64,000 nt of DNA. Origin: Comamonadaceae bacterium (GTDB taxonomy: Bacteria; Pseudomonadota; Gammaproteobacteria; Burkholderiales; Burkholderiaceae_C). The position numbers and the translations under genes were made by a program. Shown here one piece after another: positions 28,024 through 37,147 of this stretch (positions are counted from its first letter, which is position 1; each line of letters opens with the position of its first letter). The stretch lies in assembly GCA_947447975.1 (NCBI GenBank), contig CANFLU010000001.1, forward strand, positions 62,001 to 126,000, in the 5' to 3' direction. The notes beneath the pieces were generated by a model. That model ran no database searches. It had not been told where the DNA came from and saw only the letters and a list, made by a program, of their open reading frames with translations.

Positions 28024-28260
28024 ATGCAAGCAACCAAAGCTTTCAAAAACGGGAACTCCCAAGCCATCCGCATACCCGCCGCGCTGGCCTATGCGCGCAC
28101 AGATATCGACCTGGAAATCGAGCGGCTTGGCGATGAAATACGCATACGCCCGGCGCGCCGCTCATTGGCTGGCGTGCTGTCCAAATTTGCGGCTTTCTCA
28201 CCCGACTTTATGCAAGCAGGGCGCGAAGACCAGGAACAAGCGGAAAGAGAGGCGCTTTGA
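28024..28260 (+). CDS. vapB: VapB-type antitoxin (AbrB/SpoVT fold)
   Basis: A 78-residue antitoxin. The N-terminal swapped-hairpin AbrB/VagC DNA-binding motif is FKNGNSQAIRIPAALAYART and a C-terminal acidic/helical tail (PDFMQAGREDQEQAEREAL) would wrap the toxin. The stop and the vapC start share one base (TGATG), typical of coupled toxin-antitoxin genes. It probably autoregulates through the repeats just upstream. Confidence 0.9.
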   Translation: MQATKAFKNGNSQAIRIPAALAYARTDIDLEIERLGDEIRIRPARRSLAGVLSKFAAFSPDFMQAGREDQEQAEREAL

Positions 28261-28682
28261 TGGCGCTCTACCTGCTCGATACCAATATGTGTATCTACCT
28301 CATGAAAAATCAGCCGCCCGAAGTGGCACAGCGCTTTGCTGCGTGCCAGGTGGGCGATGTGCTGATATCTGCCATCACCCATGCGGAATTGGAGTACGGT
28401 GTTCGCGCCTCGGCCGATCCCTCGCGGGAACGCGAGAATCTGGTGAGCTTGGTACAAGACATTGTGGTGGCGCCATTCGACAGCGCCGCCGCTCTGGCCT
28501 ACGGCCCAATCCGCTTAGCAACACGTGAATCCAAAAAAGACCACCTCGACAAACTCATCGCCGCGCACGCCGTGTCGCTTGGCGTGATTGTGGTGACCAA
28601 CAACGTCAGCGACTTTGCGAAATATCCTGGCTTAAAAGTGGAGAATTGGCTCCAAAGCACCGGTCAAAACCCAGCGCATTGA
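28260..28682 (+). CDS. vapC: VapC-type toxin, PIN-domain ribonuclease
   Basis: A 140-residue PIN-domain endoribonuclease toxin. The acidic metal-binding residues are visible: D7 in YLLDTNMCIYLM, E43 in ITHAELEYGV, D97 in KKDHLDKLIAAHA, and the TNNVSDFAKYPGL segment with a terminal aspartate. All catalytic positions look intact, so the toxin is probably active. Start ATG 28260 overlaps the vapB stop; the track TTG one codon upstream is unnecessary. VapC toxins of this subgroup typically cut tRNA or rRNA; the exact target is unknown. Confidence 0.92.
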   Translation: MALYLLDTNMCIYLMKNQPPEVAQRFAACQVGDVLISAITHAELEYGVRASADPSRERENLVSLVQDIVVAPFDSAAALAYGPIRLATRESKKDHLDKLIAAHAVSLGVIVVTNNVSDFAKYPGLKVENWLQSTGQNPAH

Positions 28683-28712
28683 ACACCTGATCGGCCGCTT
28701 GAAGCACGACAT

Positions 28713-29195
28713 ATGCATTGGCAGTCAGATAAAAACGCAGCCCAGATGCGCCGCCGCCCATCTTCCCGATTATTGGTTTTATCACCTGACGGGCGGATAT
28801 TGCTTTTCTATTTTGAACATGCTTCAGGCCCACTGGCGGGCAAATCGTTTTGGGCTACGCCTGGAGGAGCGGTTGAGCCTGGCGAAAACTATGAAACTGC
28901 GGCGAGGCGCGAATTGCGCGAAGAGGTAAATCCTCTTAGCCACCACATGGGGGCTGAAATTGCGCTGCGGGCGTTCATTATGCAGATGCCTGACGGCGAA
29001 GAGGTGCTGGCAGAAGAAGCCTATTTTTTGGTGCGTACCGGCGTAACGGAGCCTTCCAAAGCAGGCTGGACTCCATTGGAATTAGAGGTCATGAAAAAGT
29101 ACAAATGGTGGTCGCGGTCTGACATTGCAGCGACTAAAGAAACGATCTACCCGGCGGACATTCTTGCTATCTTGGATATGTCGAAAGTCGCGTAA
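28713..29195 (+). CDS. Nudix hydrolase
   Basis: A 160-residue Nudix-fold protein. The Nudix box is GGAVEPGENYETAARRELRE followed by EVNPL. The GX5EX7REUXEE part is conserved, while the closing XGU has become NP, a mild deviation. The N-terminal RLLVLSPDGRILLFYF strand is typical. It would hydrolyse a nucleoside diphosphate derivative. ATG 28713 is used; ATG 28746 (MRRRPSSRLLV) fits the domain equally well. It converges on cysK. Substrate unknown. Confidence 0.82.
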   Translation: MHWQSDKNAAQMRRRPSSRLLVLSPDGRILLFYFEHASGPLAGKSFWATPGGAVEPGENYETAARRELREEVNPLSHHMGAEIALRAFIMQMPDGEEVLAEEAYFLVRTGVTEPSKAGWTPLELEVMKKYKWWSRSDIAATKETIYPADILAILDMSKVA

Positions 29196-29273
29196 TTTGC
29201 TTGGGTAAATGCCGCTCAAAGGCAGCACCCACTTTTGCCAATGGGGGTTTAGTGTCCTAGGACAAAAATCAAT

Positions 29274-29305
29274 CGTTGGCAAGTATGTCCGCATACTCGC
29301 CAACG
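29274..29305 (-). terminator. Strong hairpin, likely cysK terminator
   Basis: A 14-bp stem with one mismatch (CGTTGGCAAGTATG against CATACTCGCCAACG) and a TCCG tetraloop starts 18 bases beyond the cysK stop. On the minus strand it is followed within a few bases by GATTTTTG. It lies between the converging Nudix gene and cysK and could stop transcription in both directions. Confidence 0.6.
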
Positions 29306-29322
29306 CAGCGCCCTGCGAAAAC

Positions 29323-30240
29323 TCAGGCCGGCAAAAAGCCCTCAATCGACAAATAACGCTCGCCGGTGTCGTAGTTAAAGCCCAATACTTTGGCGCCCGC
29401 GGGCAGTTCAGGCAACTTTTGGGCGATCGCGGCCAGCGTGGCGCCGCTGCTGATGCCGACCAACATGCCTTCTTGCGCGGCGCTGCGGCGGGCCATTTCA
29501 CGGGACGCTTCGGCCTCGACCTGGATCACACCATCGAGCAATTCGGTGTGCAGGTTTTTCGGGATAAATCCTGCGCCAATGCCTTGGATGGGGTGTGGCG
29601 AAGGCGCGCCGCCAGAGATCACCGGGCTTTGTGTGGGCTCGACTGCAAACACCTTCAGGCCCGGCCACTTGGCTTTGAGCACCTGCGCCACGCCGGTGAT
29701 GTGGCCGCCAGTGCCCACGCCGGTAATGATGGCGTCCAATCCCTCAGGAAAGTCGGCCAGGATTTCCAGCGCGGTGGTGCGGGTATGGACTTCGACATTG
29801 GCCGGGTTTTCAAACTGCTGCGGCATCCAGGCGCCAGGCGTGGCATCGACCAGTTCCTGGGCGCGGGCGATGGCGCCTTTCATGCCTTTTTCGCGCGGCG
29901 TCAGGTCAAAGCTGGCGCCATAGGCCAGCATCAGGCGGCGCCGTTCGATGGACATGCTGTCGGGCATGACCAAAATCAGCTTGTAGCCTTTGACGGCGGC
30001 CACCATGGCCAGGCCCACGCCGGTGTTGCCCGAGGTGGGCTCAATGATGGTGCCGCCGGGCTGCAACACGCCGGACTTTTCCGCATCCTCCACCATGGCC
30101 AGCGCAATGCGGTCCTTGATCGAACCGCCGGGGTTGCTGCGCTCAGACTTGATCCAGACCTGCGCATCCGGCCCGAACAAGCGGTTGATGCGGACGTGCG
30201 GCGTATTGCCAATGGTGTGCAGTATGTTGTCGGCTTTCAT
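29323..30240 (-). CDS. cysK: Cysteine synthase A (O-acetylserine sulfhydrylase)
   Basis: A 305-residue PLP enzyme condensing O-acetylserine with sulfide to cysteine. The PLP lysine is K42 in [10 protein letters not shown], the substrate loop [13 protein letters not shown], and the phosphate-binding [18 protein letters not shown] 30240 ([15 protein letters not shown]) is the family start; the track extension to 30297 is rejected. Length and motifs fit CysK rather than CysM or cystathionine beta-synthase. It is monocistronic, divergent from rnpB. Confidence 0.92.
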   Translation of the reverse strand: MKADNILHTIGNTPHVRINRLFGPDAQVWIKSERSNPGGSIKDRIALAMVEDAEKSGVLQPGGTIIEPTSGNTGVGLAMVAAVKGYKLILVMPDSMSIERRRLMLAYGASFDLTPREKGMKGAIARAQELVDATPGAWMPQQFENPANVEVHTRTTALEILADFPEGLDAIITGVGTGGHITGVAQVLKAKWPGLKVFAVEPTQSPVISGGAPSPHPIQGIGAGFIPKNLHTELLDGVIQVEAEASREMARRSAAQEGMLVGISSGATLAAIAQKLPELPAGAKVLGFNYDTGERYLSIEGFLPA

Positions 30241-30358
30241 GGTGTCTCCGGTATGTGGTGAGGGCCGCGGGCGCTGCGGCCTGCGAGTGGCTGCCATTTT
30301 GGGGCAGTTTGGGCGGCTTGCTAGTTATAAAGATATGCCAAGGCCGATAATCCAGCCC

Positions 30359-30733
30359 GTGAAGCCCGCCAGACCACCGCTGGTGCAATTTTGGAAACAA
30401 AGCACTGGAGGAACGTCCGGACTGCATAGGGCAGCGTAGCAGCTAACGGCTGTCCACTGAAAACAGTGCCCGCAAGGGTGCGGCATAAGGTGAGGATTAG
30501 AGCAACAGAGACGAGTTTCGGGCCCCGGCGTAGCGCAAGTTGCGCCACGGGTGCGGAGGTGAAACGGGCAATCTCTACGCGCAGCAATACCAAGTAGGCC
30601 AACGTTGACGGGGCCCCCGGAGTTGGCGGGTAGGTAGCACCGAGCTTTTGAGTGATCAAAAGCCCAGAGTAATGGTGGTCACACACCGGGGCAACCCGGC
30701 GTGCACAGAATCCGGCTTATCGGTGGGCTTCAC
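30359..30733 (+). ncRNA. rnpB: RNase P RNA, bacterial type A
   Basis: The catalytic RNA of ribonuclease P, which matures tRNA 5' ends. The P1 helix is visible as GTGAAGCCCGCC at 30359-30370 pairing with GGTGGGCTTCAC at 30722-30733. Conserved core segments follow in order: GAGGAACGTCCGGACT, CATAGGGCAGCGTAGCAG, TAACGG, GAGCAACAGAGACGAG, GGTGAAACGGGCAATC, and the 3' ACAGAATCCGGCTTATCGG. A GATAAT -10-like hexamer ends eight bases before the 5' end, and a T-run follows the 3' end. Its length of about 375 nt is normal. ORFs on either strand here are spurious. Confidence 0.96.
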
Positions 30734-30741
30734 ACTTTTTA
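30734..30741 (+). terminator. T-run terminating rnpB
   Basis: The sequence ACTTTTTA directly follows the P1 closing strand of rnpB. With P1 as the stem this can serve as an intrinsic terminator eight bases before the stop codon of the converging dehydrogenase gene. Confidence 0.5.
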
Positions 30742-30748
30742 TCGCGCC

Positions 30749-31720
30749 TCAGGCGGCCAAAGCTTCCTGCGCAGCCTCTACCTGCGGGCGCAAATGCGCC
30801 AGCATATCGGCCACCATCGCGTCCAGGTTAAAGCGGGGTGCCCAGCCCCAATCGGCGCGGGCCACGCTGTCGTCGATGGACTGTGGCCAGCTATCGGCAA
30901 TCGCCTGGCGGTAATCCGGCGCGTAGTCCACCGTAAAGCCGGGCACTTGGCGCGCAATCGCCGCGGCCAGTTGCGCTGGGGTAAAGCTCAGAGCGCCTAG
31001 GTTGTAGCTATGGCGCTCCTGCACGCAGTGCGCGGGTGCATCCATCAGCTCCAGCGTGGCTCGTATCGCATCAGGCATGTACATCATGGGCAGTGCGGTG
31101 TCTGGCGCCAAAAAGCTGGTGTAGTGGCCCTGGCGCAATGCGGCGTGGAATATCTCGATGGCGTAGTCCGTGGTGCCGCCGCCGGGGGCAGTTTTCCAGC
31201 TGATCAGGCCCGGGTAGCGCAGGCTGCGCACGTCCACGCCGTGTACCCGGTGGTACCAGGCGCACCAGCCTTCGCCAGCAAGCTTAGAGATGCCATAGAC
31301 CGTGCCAGGGTCCATGACGCAGTGCTGCGGCGTAAGCGTCTTGGGGCTGCCCGGCCCGAAGGCTGCAATCGAGCTGGGCCAAAACACCCGCAAGCGGACC
31401 TGGCGCGCCAGCTCCAACACATTGAGCAAGCTGCGCATATTCAGGTCCCAGGCCCAGGCAGGATGCTGCTCACCACGTGCGGACAATGCGGCAGCCAACA
31501 GATAAATTTGCGTAATGCCTTGCTGCACCACCAAGCGCTGCAAAGCGTCTGCGTCAGTGGCGTCCAAGAGGTGGTGCGTCATGCCTTCAGGCACGGGGGT
31601 CGGTGACGCAGCAATGTCGCTCAGCACGACGGCGTCCGCGCCATGGCGCGCGGCCAAAGCGTGGCCTAAGTCGGTGCCGATCTGGCCATTCGCGCCGATG
31701 ATGAGAATGCGCGGATTCAT
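30749..31720 (-). CDS. SDR-type L-threonine 3-dehydrogenase / NAD-dependent epimerase-like
   Basis: A 323-residue extended short-chain dehydrogenase. NAD-binding [11 protein letters not shown] lies at the N-terminus, the catalytic Ser in WPSSIAAFG, and YxxxK in YGISKLAGE. Length and the downstream position to kbl (four-base ATGA overlap) fit the SDR-type threonine dehydrogenase that oxidises threonine to 2-amino-3-ketobutyrate, the substrate of Kbl. The alternative is a sugar-nucleotide epimerase, but the context argues strongly for threonine. Confidence 0.87.
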   Translation of the reverse strand: MNPRILIIGANGQIGTDLGHALAARHGADAVVLSDIAASPTPVPEGMTHHLLDATDADALQRLVVQQGITQIYLLAAALSARGEQHPAWAWDLNMRSLLNVLELARQVRLRVFWPSSIAAFGPGSPKTLTPQHCVMDPGTVYGISKLAGEGWCAWYHRVHGVDVRSLRYPGLISWKTAPGGGTTDYAIEIFHAALRQGHYTSFLAPDTALPMMYMPDAIRATLELMDAPAHCVQERHSYNLGALSFTPAQLAAAIARQVPGFTVDYAPDYRQAIADSWPQSIDDSVARADWGWAPRFNLDAMVADMLAHLRPQVEAAQEALAA

Positions 31721-32946
31721 ACGGCCGCTCCTTCGCGCAAGATGCCCAGTTCGCGGCCCGCTTGCGCAAAGGCAGCGGCGGCAAATTCCAAATCGGCGCG
31801 GCTATGCACCGCGCTGACCTGCACCCGGATGCGCGCCTTGCCACGCGGCACCACGGGAAAGAAAAAGCCCACCACATACACGCCCAGCGCTAACAAACGC
31901 GCTGCCATGCGCTGCGCCAACACGGCGTCGCCCACCATCACCGGGATGATGGGATGCTCGCCTGGCGGCAGCGCAAAACCGGCATCGGTTAAAGCGCTGC
32001 GAAAAAAGCGCGTGTTGTCGGCCAAGGTGTCGCGCAATGCGGTGCTGGCCTCGAGCAAATCCAGGACGGCAATCGAGGCACCGGCGATCACCGGCGCAAG
32101 CGTATTGGAAAACAAATAGGGCCGCGAACGCTGGCGCAGCAAGGCAATCACTTCTTTGCGCGCGCTGGTAAAACCGCCGCTGGCGCCGCCTAAGGCTTTG
32201 CCCAAGGTGCCGGTGATGATGTCCACTTTGCCGAACACGCCGCGGTACTCTGGGGTGCCGCGCCCGCTCGCGCCTACAAAACCGGTGGCATGGCATTCGT
32301 CCACGCCCAGCAGCGCGCCATACTGGTCGCACAAGCGGCGCATCACATCGAGCTGCGCGATGGTGCCGTCCATGGAAAAAACGCCATCGGTAAACACCAG
32401 GGTGTGGCGCACACCGGCCTTGGCAGCCTCTTGCAAGCAGCGCTCCAGATCGGCCATATCGTTGTGGCGGTAGCGCCAACGCTGGGCTTTGCAAAGACGT
32501 ATGCCGTCGATGATGGAAGCATGGTTGAGTTCGTCGCTGATGATGGCGTCTTGCTCGCTGAGCAGGGGCTCGAACAAACCGCCGTTGGCATCAAACGCGG
32601 CCGCGTACAAAATCGTGTCCTCTGTGCCTAAAAACGCCGATAAGCGCGCCTCCAGGGTTTTGTGCAGGTCTTGCGTACCGCAAATAAAACGTACCGAACT
32701 TAGGCCATAGCCATGGCTGTCCAGCGCCGCATGCGCTGCGGCCAACACCTGCGGATGCGCCGACAGGCCCAAATAATTGTTGGCGCACAAATTGATCACG
32801 TCGCGCCGCTGGCCGTCGGCCCCCAGGGTCTGGATATGTGCGCCCTGTGCGCTGCCCAACACCCGCTCCTGTTTGAACAAGCCAGCCGCTTCAATACCGG
32901 CCAATTCCTGCGCGAGGTAGAGGTAAAAATCGCTGCTGTTTGCCAT
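31717..32946 (-). CDS. kbl: 2-amino-3-ketobutyrate CoA ligase (glycine C-acetyltransferase)
   Basis: A 409-residue PLP enzyme of the alpha-oxoamine synthase family that cleaves 2-amino-3-ketobutyrate with CoA to glycine and acetyl-CoA. Visible are [15 protein letters not shown] near the N-terminus, [17 protein letters not shown], and the PLP lysine in [14 protein letters not shown]. The start [11 protein letters not shown] at ATG 32946 replaces the track start at 32991. It forms a two-gene threonine-to-glycine operon with the dehydrogenase and is divergent from an XRE-cupin regulator. Confidence 0.94.
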   Translation of the reverse strand: MANSSDFYLYLAQELAGIEAAGLFKQERVLGSAQGAHIQTLGADGQRRDVINLCANNYLGLSAHPQVLAAAHAALDSHGYGLSSVRFICGTQDLHKTLEARLSAFLGTEDTILYAAAFDANGGLFEPLLSEQDAIISDELNHASIIDGIRLCKAQRWRYRHNDMADLERCLQEAAKAGVRHTLVFTDGVFSMDGTIAQLDVMRRLCDQYGALLGVDECHATGFVGASGRGTPEYRGVFGKVDIITGTLGKALGGASGGFTSARKEVIALLRQRSRPYLFSNTLAPVIAGASIAVLDLLEASTALRDTLADNTRFFRSALTDAGFALPPGEHPIIPVMVGDAVLAQRMAARLLALGVYVVGFFFPVVPRGKARIRVQVSAVHSRADLEFAAAAFAQAGRELGILREGAAV

Positions 32947-33030
32947 GTGACGCGTCCTTTGACTGGTGTGCGGCGGCCGATTGGTGGACAATCGATTCCA
33001 CGATGTTCGGTGATATTACTATTTGTACAG

Positions 33031-33053
33031 TATATCGAACATATTTCGGTATA
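33031..33053. promoter_or_regulatory. Inverted repeat in the kbl/XRE-cupin divergent promoter
   Basis: The arms TATATCGAA and TTCGGTATA (one mismatch, five-base centre) lie 11-33 bp upstream of the XRE-cupin ATG and about 85 bp from the kbl start. A related ATGTTCGG element is at 33003-33010. The AT-rich segment probably carries promoters for both directions, so the repeat is a candidate site for the adjacent regulator. Inference from position only. Confidence 0.5.
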
Positions 33054-33063
33054 AAGGAATTTG

Positions 33064-33678
33064 ATGGCCTCCCGTAGTGCAAAAACCACCAGCGCGCCCG
33101 CGCGCAGTTCGCTTGCGGCCGAGCCGCCCCGCGTGGGCGACACACTGGCCGCGCTGCGCCAGGGCCGTGCGCTCTCGCTCGATGAGTTATCGCGCTTGGC
33201 GGGCGTGTCCAAATCCATGCTCTCGCAAATCGAGCGCGCCCAGGCCAACCCGACCGTGGCCGTGGTCTGGCGCCTGGCCAATGCACTGGGGGTGCCGCTG
33301 GCTGACTTGCTCCATCAAGCCCCCGCGCCCCAAGCCCCGGCTATTGCGCTGGTGCCCGCCCACGCCACGCCGTCGCTGCGCAGCCCGGACGGCCTGTGTG
33401 AGTTGCGCATCTTGGGGCCGATCGAGCTGGCGGGTCAATTTGAGTGGTATGCCTTAAGCGTGCAGCCAGGCGGCGCGCTGGAATCGCAAGCCCATGAAAC
33501 GGGAACCCGTGAGCATCTGACGGTGCACAGCGGCGTCTTACAAGTGCAGGCCGCCGATGTGCAGCAAAAGCTACAAACCGGTGAGACCGCGCGCTACGCC
33601 GTGGACTGCCAGCACAGCATCCGCAACCTCGGCAAAAGCGTGGCTACCGGTTGGCTGGTAGTGGTGCATCCGGCCTGA
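33064..33678 (+). CDS. XRE-family regulator with C-terminal cupin domain
   Basis: A 204-residue regulator. A Cro/C1-type HTH at residues ~25-80 (LAALRQGRALSLDELSRLAG, SKSMLSQIERAQANPTVAVV) is joined to a cupin sensory domain (residues ~130-200: SVQPGGALESQAHETGTREH, then a TVHSGVLQV strand). ATG 33064 has AAAGGA upstream. This architecture is common for amino acid and amine catabolism regulators. It is divergent from kbl, so control of threonine degradation is the likeliest role. The ligand is unknown. Confidence 0.88.
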   Translation: MASRSAKTTSAPARSSLAAEPPRVGDTLAALRQGRALSLDELSRLAGVSKSMLSQIERAQANPTVAVVWRLANALGVPLADLLHQAPAPQAPAIALVPAHATPSLRSPDGLCELRILGPIELAGQFEWYALSVQPGGALESQAHETGTREHLTVHSGVLQVQAADVQQKLQTGETARYAVDCQHSIRNLGKSVATGWLVVVHPA

Positions 33679-33689
33679 GAACAGCCGTC

Positions 33690-34547
33690 TTAAAAGCGCT
33701 CGAACTCCGCCAGATAGCGCCACTGCCCCGGCGCCACATCGCCCAGGCTGAGGCGGCCTAGGCGGGTGCGGCGCAAGGCCTGGATTTCTAAGCCCGCCAA
33801 CTCGCACAAAAAGGCGGCCAGGCCGGGATGCGCGCCTTTGACCGCCAAGCGCAAGATGCTGCGTGCCTTGCTGGCACTGCTGATGCTGATTTTGGTGACC
33901 GGCAAGCGCTGACGTGGGTCACGCAGCGCACGCTCTATGGGACCGATCGCCTCGGCCTGCACGTGGCCGCGTACCTCGACCATGAGTTCATGTTCCATTT
34001 GCGCCATGTCTTCTTGCAACTTGCGTTGCACACGCCAGTCCTGGGTAAACACCAGCAAACCACTGGCCGCCGTTTCCAGCGGCACGCTGGCCTGAAGCTG
34101 CTTGAAGTGGCGCAGCAAAGGGCGCTGGCCACTGGCATCCTGCGGGCTGTGGTTCGCGGCTATCAGCAATGGGCGGGCGCCACGCAGCGCCGGTGCACGG
34201 GCCTGGCCACCGCGCCCGGCGGGCGGGCGGGCCGGGGCAGCCACAGCGTCGACGTCGTCTTGCACACCATCGAGCACATTGGGCGGTTTATGCAGAATGA
34301 GCGTGACTTCGCCCAAACTCAGCAAGCTGGCCTTAGGGTCCACGGTCACCGATTGCGCCAGCACCCGTTGCTGTGGGACTTCGACCACCTGGCCGTCCAC
34401 GCGTACCCAGCCGCCTTCGATGGTTTGCTCGGCCTCGCGGCGCGAGCAGCCCAGCATCTGCGCGACGCGCTTAGACAGGCGTTCGCCGTCGCCTGAGTCG
34501 CCGCCACCCGCGCCTTGGGCGGGCCGTGCTGCCGGGGCTGCGCTCAT
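33690..34547 (-). CDS. RluF/RsuA-like pseudouridine synthase homologue lacking catalytic motifs
   Basis: A 285-residue protein with an S4 RNA-binding domain (residues ~22-65, RLSKRVAQMLGCSRREAEQT) and an RsuA/RluF-type domain (residues ~80-285). Compared with the family, the catalytic GRLDxxTxGLL motif reads VPLETAASGLLVFTQD, so the catalytic Asp position holds E158. The RQIRRM motif reads GAHPGLAAFLCE. An Arg/Pro/Gly-rich insert (~residues 100-145) is also unusual. It probably binds RNA but may not make pseudouridine. The start overlaps the MBL gene stop by four bases. Confidence 0.8.
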   Translation of the reverse strand: MSAAPAARPAQGAGGGDSGDGERLSKRVAQMLGCSRREAEQTIEGGWVRVDGQVVEVPQQRVLAQSVTVDPKASLLSLGEVTLILHKPPNVLDGVQDDVDAVAAPARPPAGRGGQARAPALRGARPLLIAANHSPQDASGQRPLLRHFKQLQASVPLETAASGLLVFTQDWRVQRKLQEDMAQMEHELMVEVRGHVQAEAIGPIERALRDPRQRLPVTKISISSASKARSILRLAVKGAHPGLAAFLCELAGLEIQALRRTRLGRLSLGDVAPGQWRYLAEFERF

Positions 34548-35479
34548 GGCTGGCCGGCTTGGCTTTGCGCTAGCAGTTGGATGCGCTCTACATGCGCCAG
34601 CAGCGAGCGCTTAGCCACCGGCCACAGACGCGCATCGACGTCGTCGTAGGCCAGCGGCAGCCATTGGTCCGGGTCGCCTGCGGGATTGGCCTGCATGATG
34701 GCGGCGATCTTGGCCTCGCGCTGGAGGCGGTGGGCTTTGAGGTGTGCAATGGCGCCCAGCGCATTGGGCATAGGGTGGCCATGGGCGGGCAGGATGAAGT
34801 CCACGCTGTGCTGCACACAGGCCGCGTGCAAGAGATCCAGCGAATCGAGGTAATCCGCCATATTGCCATCGGGCGGGTCGATGACCGTGGTGCTGCCATT
34901 CAAAATATGGTCACCCGAAAACAATATGCCGTCTTGCGTCAGCAGCAGGCACACATGGTTGGCCGCATGGCCGGGCGTATGCAGCGCCAGCAGCGTGTGC
35001 TGTGCCGCGCCGCCGCCTTGCAGTTGCAACAGTGCCCCATGGGCGAGCACCTGGTCGGGCACAAAGTGGCTATTGGCCCGGGCGGTCGGCGCCGAGGGCA
35101 GGCCCCAAATCGGCGGCGTGTGGCCGCTAAGCTGACTGCACAGGGCTTGCAGGGGCGCAGCGCCCGGCGAATGGTCGGCATGGGAGTGGGTACAGACAAT
35201 GGCCTGGATATGGCCGCCGCGCCCGTCGGCATGGCGCGCTGCGTCCCACAAGCGGGCGATGTGATCCTTGTCCGCAGGTCCCGGATCGATGACGAAATAC
35301 CCAGTAGCCGCATCGCCCACCAAATAGCTATTGGTGCCTGGCCCGGTCATGAAACCGGGGTTGGGTGCGGTCAGGCGTTGCAGGTTGGCGAGCAAAGGCA
35401 CGGGGCGCGCGCTTTGCCATTCGCCGGGCGCGGGCAGTTGGCCTGCGGCATGGTCAAGAATCTGAGAACTTCGGGGCAT
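34544..35479 (-). CDS. MBL-fold hydrolase (LACTB2/glyoxalase II-like)
   Basis: A 311-residue metallo-beta-lactamase-fold protein. Motifs: [18 protein letters not shown], zinc site [29 protein letters not shown] and [17 protein letters not shown]; a winged-helix-like C-terminal segment follows. This pattern matches LACTB2-type hydrolases, whose human member is an endoribonuclease; bacterial members are poorly characterised. The start is set at ATG 35479 (MPRSSQIL) because the longer track ORF would overlap the divergent dapF start. It is coupled with the RluF-like gene, which is suggestive of an RNA-related role (inference). Confidence 0.84.
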   Translation of the reverse strand: MPRSSQILDHAAGQLPAPGEWQSARPVPLLANLQRLTAPNPGFMTGPGTNSYLVGDAATGYFVIDPGPADKDHIARLWDAARHADGRGGHIQAIVCTHSHADHSPGAAPLQALCSQLSGHTPPIWGLPSAPTARANSHFVPDQVLAHGALLQLQGGGAAQHTLLALHTPGHAANHVCLLLTQDGILFSGDHILNGSTTVIDPPDGNMADYLDSLDLLHAACVQHSVDFILPAHGHPMPNALGAIAHLKAHRLQREAKIAAIMQANPAGDPDQWLPLAYDDVDARLWPVAKRSLLAHVERIQLLAQSQAGQP

Positions 35480-35537
35480 AACGGCATTGTGCAACCAAAC
35501 AGCTGGCATGCGGGCGCCACGCCTGATAATCGGGCCT

Positions 35538-36404
35538 ATGCGAATTCCGTTTACCAAGATGCACGGCGCCGGCAATGATTTTGTGGTGCTTGATGCAAGC
35601 CGCGGACCCTTGGGCCTGAGCCCGGCGCATTACCGATTTTTAGGCGACCGGCACCTGGGCGTGGGCGCAGACCAGATTTTGACGGTGGGGCCGTCGCCTG
35701 CGGCAGGCATTGATTTTGAATACACCATCCACAACGCCGATGGAAACCAGGTCGAGCAATGCGGCAACGGCGCGCGCTGTTTTGCGCGCTTTGTGCGCGA
35801 GCAAGGTCTGAGCGATAAAACGCGTTTGCGCGTAAAAACGATGAAGGGCGTGATTGAGCCCGAACTACAAGCCGATGGCCGCGTGACCGTGGATATGGGG
35901 CCCCCTTCCTTTGATCTGCAAGCCATTGGTTTTGACGCGCAAGGATTGCAGGCCCAGCCACGGGGTGCATGGGAATATTGGGCTCTCAGCCTCCACGATA
36001 CGATTAGCGTGCATATTGGTGCGGTGTCCATGGGCAATCCGCATGCAGTTCAATGGGTGGATGATGTGGACAGCGCACCAGTAGAGGCGCAAGGGCCTTG
36101 GATACAGCAGCATGCGCGTTTTATCCATCAGGTCAATGCCGGTTTTATGCAGGTCACCAGTCGCAAGCAAGTGCGCTTGCGGGTGTACGAGCGCGGTGTG
36201 GGCGAGACCCTGTCTTGCGGCAGCGGTGCCTGTGCGGCGGTAGTGGCCGGCATACGCTGGGGCCTGCTTGATGCGCTAGTGGACGTGCAGACGCGCGGCG
36301 GCGTGCTCACGATAGCCTGGGGCGGTGGCGATGCGCCGGTGCTGATGACGGGCCCGGCCACTACGGTGTACCGTGGTGAGATTGAATTGCCAGATCACTT
36401 TTAA
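35538..36404 (+). CDS. dapF: Diaminopimelate epimerase
   Basis: A 288-residue epimerase converting LL- to meso-diaminopimelate for lysine and peptidoglycan. The two catalytic cysteines are C75 in EQCGNGARC and C227 in [12 protein letters not shown]-terminal [19 protein letters not shown] is diagnostic. ATG 35538 replaces the track start 17 codons upstream. It is followed 24 bp later by the DUF484 gene and then xerC, the conserved dapF-DUF484-xerC cluster of proteobacteria. Confidence 0.97.
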   Translation: MRIPFTKMHGAGNDFVVLDASRGPLGLSPAHYRFLGDRHLGVGADQILTVGPSPAAGIDFEYTIHNADGNQVEQCGNGARCFARFVREQGLSDKTRLRVKTMKGVIEPELQADGRVTVDMGPPSFDLQAIGFDAQGLQAQPRGAWEYWALSLHDTISVHIGAVSMGNPHAVQWVDDVDSAPVEAQGPWIQQHARFIHQVNAGFMQVTSRKQVRLRVYERGVGETLSCGSGACAAVVAGIRWGLLDALVDVQTRGGVLTIAWGGGDAPVLMTGPATTVYRGEIELPDHF

Positions 36405-36427
36405 CGACAGCCTTTCTTTTAAATACT

Positions 36428-37126
36428 ATGAGCACACCCAGCGAACCTAGCCTGAACAACCCCATAACCGAAGACGACATCGCCAATTACCTGGCCAACA
36501 CGCCCGACTTTTTTCTACGCCACGCCGATTTGCTGGCGGCCGTTCAAATTAGCAGCCCGCACAGCCACCGCGCGGTCAGCCTGCAAGAACGCCAGGCCGA
36601 AATGCTGCGCGAGAAAATCAAATTACTCGAGTCGCGCATCATGGAGATGATCCGCCACGGCAATGACAACGTGCTGCTGTCCGACAAAATTTTGCGCTGG
36701 GCGCGCGGGCTCTTATTGGTGCCGCAGGCGCAAACCCTGCCGGGCATGATTACGCAAGAAATCCGCGAGCAATTTTCGGTGCCGCAAGTGGCCCTGCGCT
36801 TGTGGGGCCTGGATAGCGAGTACGCCGATAGCGCCTTTGTGCAGGGCGTGAGCGACGAAGCAAAATTGTTTGCCTCTTCATTGAACGAGCCTTTTTGCGG
36901 CCTCAACACTGGCTTTGAAGTGAGCGCCTGGCTGGATAAGCCCGACACCGCGGCGTCGATGGCCATCATCCCCTTGCGCAGCGGCGACGCGGGCAGCAGT
37001 GCACCGGCCTTTGGCATGTTGGTGCTGGCCTCGATGGACGCGCAGCGTTTCCATGGCGGCATGGGCACGGACTTTTTATGCCGCATCGGCGAGGTGGCCA
37101 GCGCCGCCTTGAGCCGTTTGCGTTAA
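36428..37126 (+). CDS. DUF484 family protein (GAF-like)
   Basis: A 232-residue DUF484 protein. The N-terminal ITEDDIANYLANTPDFFLRH is the family hallmark, then a coiled coil (QERQAEMLREKIKLLESRIM) and a GAF-like domain (residues ~100-232). The function is unknown; the association between dapF and xerC is widely conserved. The xerC start is 21 bp downstream. Confidence 0.93.
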   Translation: MSTPSEPSLNNPITEDDIANYLANTPDFFLRHADLLAAVQISSPHSHRAVSLQERQAEMLREKIKLLESRIMEMIRHGNDNVLLSDKILRWARGLLLVPQAQTLPGMITQEIREQFSVPQVALRLWGLDSEYADSAFVQGVSDEAKLFASSLNEPFCGLNTGFEVSAWLDKPDTAASMAIIPLRSGDAGSSAPAFGMLVLASMDAQRFHGGMGTDFLCRIGEVASAALSRLR

Positions 37127-37147
37127 AGCGCGGCAGCGACACCCGGC

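Noticed and set aside
29209-30261. 350-codon plus-strand ORF antisense to cysK
   Set aside because: It mirrors cysK codon positions; cysK has all its catalytic motifs.
30321-30686. 121-codon minus ORF and plus ORFs over 30320-30740
   Set aside because: The region is RNase P RNA; the open frames are incidental.
34577-35578. 333-codon plus-strand ORF antisense to the MBL gene
   Set aside because: Shadow of the MBL coding frame; no recognisable domain.
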